Assembly (NCBI GenBank): GCA_002221725.1
Contig: NJFT01000040.1
Span: forward strand, 1-64,000
Origin: Scedosporium boydii
Taxonomy: Eukaryota; Ascomycota; Sordariomycetes; Microascales; Microascaceae
DNA length: 64,000 nt
Reading direction: 5' to 3'
Each line of letters starts with the position of its first letter. Position 1 is the stretch's first letter. This document shows positions 1 to 11,400 of this stretch, in pieces. The notes under the pieces are model-generated. The model saw only the letters and a list, made by a program, of their open reading frames with translations. It ran no database searches and was not told the DNA's origin. The position numbers were made by a program, and so were the translations under genes.

Positions 1-733
<733 letters not shown>

Positions 734-1180
734 TATAAAAAGTACTAGTAGAGAGGACTAGGAACGTACTCGAAGGCAAGCTCTACAATTGCTAAAGGGT
801 ACTGTAGAGTAAGTTATAGAAAGGTTTAGTAAGACTCTAAGTATACTATAACTAGACTAAAAGCATCATTAGCTTTAGAGAAAAAAGCAATGAAAGTAAC
901 TAACCTAGCTAAGAGCTAAGGGTGAGGTAATTACATAACTAGAGAATAAGCTATAGATAGCTAAAGATATAGTAAAGCTTTTAGGAAATAAAAAAGGAAG
1001 CTTAGAAATAATTTAAAGTTATTTTTTAAGCTAAAATCTTACTAGTAATTCTAAAATTAAAATCTATTACTTTTATAACTAGACTTTAAATAGCTTTTTA
1101 ATTTATAATTATATAAAGAAGCCTATTTTTAACTAAGTTTCTTTATTATTTATAAGTAATATTATTATAAAATTATAAAA
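734..1180 (+). repeat. Repeat D copy 1, heavily RIP-mutated
   Basis: This roughly 440-bp unit aligns base for base with the copy at 1,195-2,072, differing almost only by C-to-T and G-to-A changes, and with an inverted copy at 2,148-2,581. It starts near TATAAAAAGTACT and ends near GTAATATTATTATAAAA. The better preserved copy 2 suggests a plus-strand reading frame with stops at former CAG/CGA codons. I do not recognise the protein, so the repeat class (DNA transposon tail, LINE fragment or other) is open. Ends are approximate. Confidence 0.75.
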
Positions 1181-1194
1181 GTTTTTAACTTAGA

Positions 1195-2072
1195 TATAAG
1201 GAGTACCGCCGCAGAGGACTCGGAATATACTCGCAGGCGAGCTCTATGTCACGACTTGGCCACGGCTATATCACATAAGAAGAATAGTAAGCGAGGAACA
1301 AAGAAAATAGCTTAGTCATGAAATCGGGCGGCTTGGCGCCTAATAAGTTAGTCGGATAGCCATCTAACTAACTAGCTAATTAAACTAGAAATCAACTAAG
1401 TAGTTAAGTAAAGACTTAACTAACTACAATAAAGAACTAAAGATAGATAGAAGAAGTATTTATATAAAGCTACAATGTCTCCTACTAGTCTAGTTATCTT
1501 CTAGACTCTTTAGTAGTTAATATAAGTAACATCTACACCCTACACTTATATACACACTCTCGATACCTATTATTATAAATACTGCTCAGCTGCCTCACTT
1601 ATCTCTAAACAGGCACCTACCATCCCAGCACTCACCTATTCCATTAATCAGCCGGATCCCGAAGTGTTAGGATCGTAACACTCTGCAACTGCCGAAGGGC
1701 ACTGTAGGGCAGGTCGTAGAAAAGTTCGGTGAGAACTCCGAACGTACTGCGACTAGACTGAAAGCATCGTTAGCTCTAAAGGAAAAAGCAACGAAAGCGA
1801 CCAGCTTAGCTGAGAGCTGAGGGCGGGGTAATCGCGCAACCAGAAAATAGGCCTTAGATAGCCGAAGGAGTGGTGAAGCTTTCGGGGAATAAAGAAGGAA
1901 GCTTGGGAGCGATTTGAGATCGTTCTCCAAGCTGAAGTCTTACCGGCAATTGTGCGATTAGAATCCGTTGCCTCTGCGACTGGACTCCGAATATCCTTTG
2001 ACTTGTGACTGTGTGGAGAAGCCTATCTCTAACTAAGTTCCCTAGTTGCCCCCGGGTAATACTATTATAAAA
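1195..2072 (+). repeat. Repeat D copy 2, split by a solo LTR
   Basis: Second copy of repeat D, tandem to copy 1 and the least mutated of the three. Its right part (1,681-2,072) is clearly richer in GC than copies 1 and 3. It is interrupted at 1,247-1,680 by a solo LTR of family B with flanking CTCTA/CTCTG. Reading from about 1,688 on the plus strand gives a Lys/Ala/Glu-rich, helix-like peptide broken by TGA and TAG codons that would be Arg or Gln before RIP. The product is not recognised. Confidence 0.8.
1247..1680 (+). mobile_element. Solo LTR, chromovirus family B
   Basis: A 434-bp unit beginning TGTCACGAC and ending GATCGTAACA, which is the reverse complement of the B LTRs at 14,601-14,826 and 21,451-21,876. 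By comparison with element B, whose genes lie on the minus strand, this copy points to the plus strand. Flanks are CTCTA on the left and CTCTG on the right, a 5-bp target duplication with one RIP-type G/A difference. It is moderately mutated. Confidence 0.85.
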
Positions 2073-2147
2073 AAACTTTATATATATAAGTAACTTATTA
2101 GCTATTATACTTATATTCTTTATAAAAAAAATAAATAGTAAGCTATA

Positions 2148-2581
2148 TATAATAATATTACTTATAAGTAATAAAGACTTAATTAGAAATAAGTTTCTTT
2201 ATATAGTTATAAGTTAAAAAATTATTCGGAGTCTAGTTATAAAAGATATAGATTCTAATTATAGAATTACTAGTAAGACTATAATTTAAAGAATAACCTT
2301 AAATTATTCTTAAGCTTCCTTCTTTATTTTCTAAAAGCTTTACTATATTTTAAGATATCTATAATCTATTTTCTAGTTATATAATTACTCTATCTTTAGC
2401 TTTTAGCTAAGTTAATTACTTTTATTACTTTTTTTTTTAAAGCTAATAATACTTTTAATTTAATTATAGTATATTTAAAGTCTTATTAAACCTTTCTATA
2501 ACTTACCTTATAATATCCTTTAGTAATTATAAAGCTTACTTTTAAATATATTCCTAATTCTTTCTAATAATACTTTTTATA
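2148..2581 (-). repeat. Repeat D copy 3, inverted
   Basis: The reverse complement of this stretch follows repeat D copies 1 and 2 along its length, including the block around 2,320-2,520. It is strongly AT-biased. Its right end abuts the first fragment of element C, so either D inserted next to C or C is truncated here. Ends are approximate. Confidence 0.7.
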
Positions 2582-2635
2582 TTATAATTTTATATTAATT
2601 ATTAAAGCTTAAATACTATTTCTAAAAAGAATTAC
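2582..2635 (+). mobile_element. Element C, reverse transcriptase fragment 1
   Basis: Translated on the plus strand, this short piece reads like the Gypsy RT segment just before the RYPLPL motif (a FYINY.SLNTISKKN-like string). It continues in frame at 21,877 once element B and one copy of its ATTAC target duplication are removed. It is the left edge of the oldest retrotransposon layer. Upstream it is cut off by repeat D. Confidence 0.7.
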
Positions 2636-2835
2636 TATTATAATCCTAACGCTTTAAGGTTTTAGCTAATCAATAGAATAAGAAGGTACTAAAGTAGTAG
2701 GGGCCTATTTTAGGATAAGTAAGGTAGTTAAGTAATATTTATAATAATAGGTACTAGTAGTATATATATAAGTATAGGGTATAGTTATTACTTATATTAA
2801 CTACTAAAGAGTCTAGAAGATAACTAGACTAGTAG
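2636..2835 (-). repeat. Element B 3' LTR, left piece
   Basis: The first 200 bp of the LTR as read on the plus strand, starting TATTATAATCC (TGTTACGATCC in unmutated copies). It is cut at 2,835 by element A; the AGTAG at 2,831-2,835 is repeated at 14,596-14,600, and the LTR continues at 14,601. The uninterrupted copy at 21,451-21,876 shows the original junction at 21,650. Confidence 0.92.
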
Positions 2836-3331
2836 TATGTTAGTGTATAGGGCGACTGGCGGCGGCGCCGCCACATTACTGATCGGTGCCGCCACCGGAA
2901 GCCCGATGTACCACACATCCGAACCTCACTTATACATAAAAGGATGATGGCCCCCCATTTTTCATAGACTAGTTCTTAGACAAGGCAGCACGGCGCAGAA
3001 GCAGGCGAAGGACAGCATCACAATTAGGAGCGATCAGTTGTTTCCTGTCAGCCAGAGCGTTGTTGTAGTAGACGTTCTTTACTATTCTTTTCTCAATATT
3101 ACTTCTTTTCCTATCTTTACATTTCTCTTCTCTTCTTTAGATATAATATCCCACAATACAGATTCCAACTAATCATCTACTTCTCGACATCCTACTCAAC
3201 CATCAGACCAATCCAACAACCATTAGACCATTTCTTCTTTACAGTATAGCTCTCAGCCACTCCTAACTATTCTCTTAAGTAGGCAGTATAGTCTTATTTA
3301 TATTGTTAGTTATACTGCCCAGCTCCGACAA
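2836..3331 (+). repeat. Element A 5' LTR
   Basis: A 496-bp LTR reading TATGTTAGTG to CTCCGACAA. Compared with the 3' LTR it differs mainly by C/T and G/A changes. Comparing target duplications at three independent insertions suggests the ends lie one or two bases outside the usual TG...CA. Confidence 0.92.
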
Positions 3332-6300
3332 ATTAGAAGTCTAACCAGGATTTACTCAGCAAGCTTAAGAAGCTTCCTTTACAAGATGTAAGCAAACTAC
3401 TTACAAAATGAACTGTTAAAGGCATAATAAGAAGTACTAAGGGCTAAAGGCCTTGGAAATTAAGATAACAACGACAACCAAGGAAGCTAAATACTATCCT
3501 AGGCTAATAGGTTAGAAAGCAAATATCTCTATAAAGAAAGCTCCTATTAATCAGCTAAAATTATCAGTTAGTACTAAAAAACTCTATCCTAAAGACAAGG
3601 GTCTAACTAGACTAATATAAGCTAGTCTCCTATAGCGAGAATAGATTATAGGGACTAGAAATAAACTATCGCAACTTATCAATTAGCAATTAGGAAGCTA
3701 AGAGAAAACCTTTCTATTGGGAATCCTTATAAGAATCCTAGTTATCTTCCTACTAAAGCTTATTCTAATAATTAGGTTAGGGTAAGTTATTCTTATTAGA
3801 TACCTTCTCTATAGTACTTAATTATACTATAAGGTAAATTCCTTAAAAAGTAAACTTAAAACCTTTTAAGAAAATAAAAAAGGAATAATAAAACAAGAAG
3901 CACCTTCTATTACTCCCTATCATCCTCTATATCCTCACTTATCTACCTAAGAACTATATACTCCTCATTTAGAGAAACCAAGTCAATAGTTATTTAAGAT
4001 ATCTTCCTCCTCAATCCCTCAACTAAAAGTTCTATATACAGATTCCTCCTCTAATAAAAAAGGAGCTACTCCTAGCTTGATCCTAAAGAATAAAGACACC
4101 CTTGTAGATAAAGGGTCTTATAGCTTCCTAAGTTAGGTAATAGCTAAAGATAAGGTCCTGACCTTTAATAGTAATAACATTACTAAATTTCTCAATAACT
4201 ATAAAGACATCTCCTACTATTATTGTAGAGGGTTCTCTAGAAAATGTACTATCCTCTATGAGGCTGTTTACAAAGCTAATCGAGGTATTAAGTTCACTGT
4301 CTAGGAAATCCTCGATATAGCTAAGAATTGGGAAGATGCTAAGAAACAACTACTTAAATCATTCTAGTCTAATGATATCCTGCAACTTAGAGGCTACAAG
4401 GATGAGTATGCCAAGTACCTAGAGAAGAAAGCCCTGAAGAACTGGACAGAGTTAAATCAGTAGCTTCGAACTTGGAGAGTCCTAGCTAGCAAGTATAGGA
4501 GTATAGTTATCTTAGAAGAATAAAAGCATTAAGACTTGTAGACAGTGCTTTCGAAGGACTATATTAACTACATCAAAATAATCAAATATTATACTAATAC
4601 TAAGCTAAAAGCTATAATTACAGATTAGTTAGTTAAAGCTATAATAGCTACTATAGCTGAGGAGGTAGAAACTAACATATAAGATCAGCATTATTATAGT
4701 ATATTATATACGACCCTGGCTTGAAAAATGGCTGATCAGCTAGTTTCGATATGATCGTTTGCCCCCAAGCAGCCTGCAATGCCCCCGCCTACTAAGTATA
4801 TTACTATTAATTTCCCTCTTAAGACTGCCTTATAGTATAAAGAACCTAATACTAATAATAAGATAGATAAGCTAATTAGTAGTATAGAGAAACTCACTCT
4901 CTTCTTTATATAAGGACATGGCATGGATGATGTCTACTACCTGCCTTATCTTAATATACTAAAGACCTAACTATAGTTTAGATACTAGTACTGTAGATAT
5001 AAATATAATTAAGGCAAATGCTAAATCTAAGTAAATATTAAATTATATAGGTTTATAGTCTACTATTAAGGATAGATTATTATAACCTTCGGTTTTGATA
5101 AGTAAGATATAGATAAATGTTTAGATGTTTTAAGGTTATAGACTTGCTACCTTATAGATAATAAAATACCTTTCTTGGACTTTATTATAGCTATGTATAT
5201 ACTCTATAAGATCCCTAGCAGTTAAGCCTACAAGAGAGTAGCTAAGCAAATAGATTTCCCTACTCTAAGTACTAAAGTATAGGCTATTACTAGAGAGTTT
5301 TATAAGGACATTTATAAACTTTAAAATAAAGAGAAGGCTAGAGGCTTTACAAAGAATAGAAGATAACCTATCTTCTCTAAGAAGGAGCCTAAAATAGCTA
5401 TAATAAACTTTGTTAAAGCCTATTTATTTAAAGATAAGACTACCCCTAAATAGTAGTTTATTATAGAGGAAAGCAGTATAGGTCCCTTAGATGAGGAAGA
5501 CGCCTATGTCCTTATAGCTAGAGCCTATAAGAGGTAAAGGGTAACTATTAAGGAACCCTCTAAGACTTCCCTTAACTAAGGACGGAAATAAGAGATAGAA
5601 ATGCTACCTACTAATTAGCTAATTCCTATAAAGACAAACCCTGTAGACATTCCTGCGAGCAATAAGATAGTAAAATGGCTATAACTACCTAACCTATCCC
5701 GAATTTTAGTTAAATCTACTATTGTATAGTAAATAATAGACAGTACTATTAAGATATCGATCTAAGAATTAGTCTCCTTCCCAGGCATCCAGGACCTAAT
5801 ATACTATAAAATCTTTAATGTACCTAATAAAATTAGAATATATTATCTTCCTAGTTAGCTAATTTTAAAAGAAGAAGCCTAGTAATAAGGAAAGAGGAAC
5901 CGGAATCTAACTGCCTAATACCTGGAAGCTATTCCTAATCTAGTAATTAATAGTTCCTAATATATACTAGCTAATCCTAATAAAGTACCTAACCTAAAAG
6001 TTAACTAGGATAGGGACTGGGTATAGGATATCCTTAGAAATAGCCTCCTTTATATATAAATAATATCTACTACTATAGAAGATAATAATTAGTAGGATTC
6101 TGCACTAAGGGATCTAAGGGCCTTCACATTAAATTTTTTCACTCTAGAGAACATTAGCCTAATCTAGCGATCCCTATATATTCGAGTTAAGATTAGGGCT
6201 AGGATAAATAAGGATATCATCGGAGTTATAGATACTGGAGCTGAGCTTAGTATGATCTGTAAGAGCTATGTAATAGCTAATAAGATCGTGTATGAGTGGT

Positions 6301-6700
6301 TAAAAGTGGCGTGCTAAGCCTTTAATAGAAGCTGGCCCCTTAAACTCTATAGTTAAGCTAATACAACTTTGTAGTTAGGAGGATGTAAAATCAACTTTAA
6401 GGTTTTTATTACTGAAGACTTGTAAGTGACAGTGCCTCTACTGCTTAGAATACCTTTTATCTACACTTTAAAGTTTATTTTTAACTATAATGATAAGAGT
6501 AGGCTTGTAAGAGGTAAAATGATTATAGGTGGAGCTTGTCTTGTAGTACTACTTCTAGACTTATTTACTCTTGTTAGTAGGGAGGGAAATAAGATTAGGG
6601 GGTCCTAGCTAGAAGAGGCTCCCTCCCTAGCTACCTAGTACTCCTAATCTTTAATCTAAGTCCTCTCCTATTACTTACTAAACTAACTAATTCCCTTCTC
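3332..6700 (+). pseudogene. Element A gag-like and aspartic protease region, decayed
   Basis: The plus strand between the 5' LTR and the RT reads as a long protein interrupted by TAG/TAA codons. The clearest part is at about 6,200-6,608, where a DTGA aspartic protease motif (6,231-6,242) is followed by an open stretch of 60 codons (6,426-6,608) resembling the C-terminal part of a retroviral-type protease. Upstream, 4,980-6,150 is charged and Gln/Lys-rich as in gag proteins. I could not place a convincing zinc knuckle. A locally GC-richer patch at 4,705-4,795 is less affected by RIP. Confidence 0.65.
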
Positions 6701-7139
6701 TATAAACCCTTGCCTCCTATTTTTATACTAGATAATATTATAGCTAACCTCCTTCTAGGAGAACAACTAATTACTAAGATTCTATTTAATCTAGCTTAGA
6801 ATACCTATTACCTTCTTGTAAAGGTAGAGGGAAGAATGCTAAGTACTAAGATGCAATTTAGGTTTAAGCCACTCTATAATACTAGGTTATAAGAAGGTAA
6901 AGTAGTAGCTGTCCTGATAATCAATACCTTTTATAAGATGATAGGAAGGTTTTCTATAAGAATAGCCCTAAGAAAAGTTAGAAGAAAAAGGGAGAAGTAA
7001 GCTAAAGTGATTGTGGATGTCTAGACCTTGTATAAACGGAAAGCCCTAAAGGTTTAACTAGTAGATAATACCCCTCTTAATAGAAGTGCCCCTACTGTTG
7101 ACCCCTGATAGAAGACAAAAGTATAGAACAAAGTAAAAG

Positions 7140-8740
7140 GACAACTATAAGAAACGAAATATAAAGGATTTATTATATCTCGCTTTACTAAGATCCCCAG
7201 GGGAACTTAGCTTATAAAAGAATATTTAAAGGATATTATTAAGGGTGTTGTAGACTAAATGACCCCTGAGGAGCTTGCCTTATTTACTGAAATCTTCTAT
7301 AATCAGGAAGTAGCTTTGGCCTGGGACTTTATAGAAATCAGCCTAATTAAGCCAGAAGTCGTGCCCGCTTAAGAAATATAAACGGAACCTTATAGAGCAT
7401 GGTAATTACTATTAATTAGGATTTTACTGGAAATGATTAAGGCCCTTATTAATATTCTAAAGGATAGGATTGCTAGAGGCATCTTAGAGCCTGGACATAG
7501 GGCGTATAGGAACTAAATCTTCCTTGTAGGAAAGAAAGATAGCGGATTCTAACTAATTACTAACTGTTAACCTTTAAACCGGCATATGATTTATAATGCC
7601 TTTATCTCTCTAAATACTAAAAGATTTTTAGAATCTATAGTATAATATATAGTTCTGTCCTTAATTAACTTGCTTTCTAGATATAACTAGATCAAGCTTA
7701 CACCTAAGAGCAGGGACTTTACTACTTTTAAATCACCTATTAGTCTACTATAGATGTACAGGCTACCTTAAGGAGCTATGAACTCTATTAAGCAATTTAT
7801 AAGAGCTATTACTACTATTTTATATAACTTACTCCCCTACATTACTGAAGTCTACATCAATGATATAGTCACTAAGGGCCCCACAACAAAATACAATAAT
7901 AAGATCTATCCTAAACTACCTAGAGTATAAAGGTATATATATAAGTACTTCTATAATATTAACATAGTACTATTAAACTTTAAACTTACTAGAGTATATA
8001 CCTTAGGAGGGAAGAGTCTATAAGCAGCTTCGTCCTATATTATAGTTAGATATATATATAGGAATAGAATACGATCTCCTAGTAACTTTAAAGTCCAGAA
8101 GATTCTAGAATGGCCACTGTGTCAGGTTATTAAAGATGTACGCAGGTTCCTTAGCATAATAGGATTCTTCAAGGTATAGATTATATAATATACTATAGTC
8201 ACCGAACCCCTAACCAGGCTATTAAAGAAAAACGCTCGATTTATCTAGGGGCCTAAATAGTAAAAATCAATAGACTCCCTAAAGAGAGCCCTTACTGATT
8301 AACTAGTTTTAAGAGTTCTAGTTTACTTTGAAGATACTAGAATAATTTATCTTACTGTCAACAGAAGCCTAACTAGCTAGGGTACTATATTAGTACAAAT
8401 CTTTAAAGACAGCAAACATCCTGTTCAATATAAAAGTAGTTACTAGACGGAAATAGAGAAGTAGTATAACTAGATAAAAAGAGAAGTAAGAGCTATCCTT
8501 ACTACATTCTAGCAGCTTCACTATCATTTAATAGGAATAAGGTTCATTTTAGAAACTAATTACTAAGTACTTATCTATTAATTAAATAAGAGCTCTATAG
8601 ATATCCTAAGTATAGTAATTAATAACTAGATCGCCTACATTAGGCTATTCGACTTTAAAGCCTATTATATATAAAGGAAGGATAATAATGCAGCTAATAC
8701 CCTATCTCACAAGCCCCCTAGAGAGTCAGATCTACAGGAG
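7140..8740 (+). pseudogene. Element A reverse transcriptase and RNase H, RIP-inactivated
   Basis: Plus-strand translation shows typical Gypsy RT blocks: a VGKKDSGFRLITN-like string at about 7,528, RLPQGAMNS-like at about 7,762 and the catalytic box at 7,852-7,863, which now reads YIND instead of YIDD. RNase H-like sequence follows at about 8,310-8,700 (TVNRSL...QIKREVRAI...ETNYQVL). Stops are TAG/TAA at glutamine positions. The Asp-to-Asn change in the active site is a G-to-A transition of the RIP type. Confidence 0.85.
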
Positions 8741-8869
8741 CTCTAAGAAGACCAAGATCTTAATAAATTTATAGAACAATATATCCTTCTTCTAGAAGAA
8801 TCTTTACTACTTAATAGATCCTATTCAGAGGAATCTCTCTAGATTACCTAATTCCTTTTAACCTTCAAA

Positions 8870-10100
8870 TGTCCTCCAAACCTTAACATGCGAGACCGCA
8901 GTCGATTCTAGTCTAAGTATTTAAAATTTCATGTTAATCATCGTGTTCTGTAGGCCAGAGCTACGAAAACACTTCCCAAACGTAGGGTAGTAGATAACGA
9001 TAGTAAAAGAAACAAAATCTTCACAGAATTATATAATTCGTTAGGCTATCGAGGCCAAGATGCGACATACCAACTAATCAGCTAAAGGTACTATTAGAAA
9101 GGACTTTGGAAATAAGTTGCAGACAAAGTAAAAGCCTGTGCTAAATGTCAACAATAGGATCCAAGACGCCCTAAGGACCTGGCACAGTTTACTATGCCCA
9201 GGCGCCCATTCCACAAAGTCTTTATCGACATCCAGCACATGCCCTAAGACCGATCCTTCTAGTATATCGCTAAAGCCCGCTATTGCCTCACTGGATTTCT
9301 ATAAGCGGGAGCATTAGCAAAGGCTGACACGAAATTAATATGAAGATAGTTTTAATAGGATGTCCTTAATATCTATAGCCAACCCTTCAAAGTAGTCATT
9401 GACAGCAGACTAGAAAATAAGGCGGAATTTGTAAAGAACTTAAAAGATAGAGGAATTCGAGTAATCCTCCTATTAGCTTATAACCCTTAAGTAAATAGAA
9501 TAGTCGAATCCGGACACTTCACCTTAGCTAGAATTCTTACCAAGTCTTATACTAAGAAGTAGGCCAATATCCTTTCCCATACTTAGATAGCTAACAGGAT
9601 CACAGTTCGAGCCTCTACTAGGTACAGTCCCTTTTACCTTGTTTTCAGATATAAACTAGTACTCCCAATCGAAGTTAAAGTCCCTACTTAGAGACTACTT
9701 AAGTAGGATAAAGTTCAAGGAACAGAAGACCTCATAACTGCTCACTGCTTAGACTAGGCTACTACTACAGAAAGAAGAAGATATCACACTTACAATCAGA
9801 AAAGCCACGTCCTTTAGAGAGAAACTTACAGACCAGACAAATAAACTCAACCACTTCAAGCTTCAGAACACTCCTCTACAGGAAGGGAACTTAATCCTTC
9901 TATATAACAAAGTTAGAGCATCCAACATGTCTACAACTAATAAGCTCAAACTACATTAGAGAGGACCTTTTCAAATTCGAGAACTATATAAAGACAGTAA
10001 GAATATATAACTAGAAGAGCTTAATAGTACACTAATCAGTAGTTTTTACCCTTCTTATAGGGTTAAGCACTTTTATACAACCTCAGATGGCTGGGTAATA
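8870..10100 (+). pseudogene. Element A integrase, RIP-inactivated
   Basis: An HHCC zinc-binding region is visible at about 9,030-9,160 (ending CAKCQQQDPRRP). The catalytic core follows, with Asp in KVFIDIQHMP (about 9,215), Asp in VVIDSRLENKAEF (about 9,400) and Glu in NRIVESGH (about 9,500). The C-terminal part runs to about 10,100. In-frame TAG/TAA codons occur at Gln positions. The protein would insert the element's cDNA; in this copy it cannot be made. Confidence 0.87.
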
Positions 10101-10559
10101 ATAGACAAGGACATAGAAGACGACCCCTAGCCAGAAGTACTTAGTAGTAATAGGGAAACTACTAATTAACTACAAGAGACCTTAATCCGACCCCAGAGAC
10201 CACAGTTTCACTCCAAAGATCCTAATCACAAAATCGAAGTTCAACTCCTAGAAGTTTAAAATCAAGACGAGTATAAAGATTACCTTAACAAAACTAGATA
10301 ATAAATTAGATTAAAGAAGCTACTATAGCTTAGTTTCCTTTATTCTAATCTCTTATTTATTTCTTTTCTTTTAATTCCCTTAAGTTACTATCTATATTCC
10401 TTAATCCCTTATTCTATCTTTACCCTATTTTCCTTATTATTATCACTCCCTCCCTCTTACCAAGCAACATAATCAGCTAGCGGAGCGGGCATAGGAATCA
10501 AGGCTCCACACTCACCAAGGTCAGCATATCTAGGACATTTTAATAAGAGAGAAGACTGC

Positions 10560-11400
10560 CCACAACAATTAGCCACCCAGATCTAATCCTTCTTATTCCC
10601 CTTCTCCACCTCATCAAAGAACTCAATACCCATACCCAACTCATCCAAATCCACTACATTAGAAGACTCCCCTACCTTCAATAGAATATAGTAACTACAT
10701 TATAGCACACACATAAAAAACATACAGTTCAAGCAAGCCCCAAACCAGTAGCCAGGCAAGGAAACACATTCATCAAAAGGATAAAATAGTAGCTCATAAA
10801 AACCAAGGGGGGCCCGCTAAAAACCAATACTACTATACCTATATACACAGCACTCACAAGCAATTAGATTGCGCCAGCTATAGAAGGCAATCAGCAGGGC
10901 CTTAGTCCTTTATAGCCTCTTAGTTAACTATAAGTCCATACAATAACTCCAAGAAAGCCCTACATTGCGCAGTAGGAAGACTCTATTCCGAGGTTTAAAA
11001 ATTGCATTGCCAACAAGCCCACAATCTATAGCCATCCTCCTCAGCTAGCTTGTCACAGTAGCAATGGTGCCATCATAATTGCTGAGGGATTAGAAGAAGT
11101 AATAAGGAGTTTGATTCCTGCTAAATACTATTAGCTCCAACACCCATTCAATAAATTAAGAATCTTAACACTTATAGACATAGAGAACCTTCAGGATCTA
11201 ATAAGATGTTAATAGTTAGACACTTATAAAGTTTCAAGGAACTTACTATCCAGCAAGCCTCAGCATTAGCTTTAAAAATCTCTTCCTTCTCAGAAAACTC
11301 TTCTAGAGGCTCGATATAAATATAATAACTTTTCAGCTTGAAGTTAATAGGGAAATCAGTTTCAGGGGTAATACCCTTTTCACTTAGATCTTAATCCTAC
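10560..11400 (-). other. Possible decayed antisense reading frame in element A
   Basis: On the minus strand, 11,170-11,372 gives a coherent peptide rich in Lys, Glu and hydrophobic residues without a stop. Further segments down to about 10,560 read as protein-like, but frame and stops are uncertain. Some fungal Gypsy elements carry an antisense gene after integrase, which would fit, but the RIP damage allows other readings. Treat this as a hint only. Confidence 0.3.

Noticed and set aside
1667..1930. An 87-codon minus-strand frame in repeat D
   Set aside because: It runs opposite to the more protein-like plus-strand reading of the repeat and is restricted to the least mutated copy.
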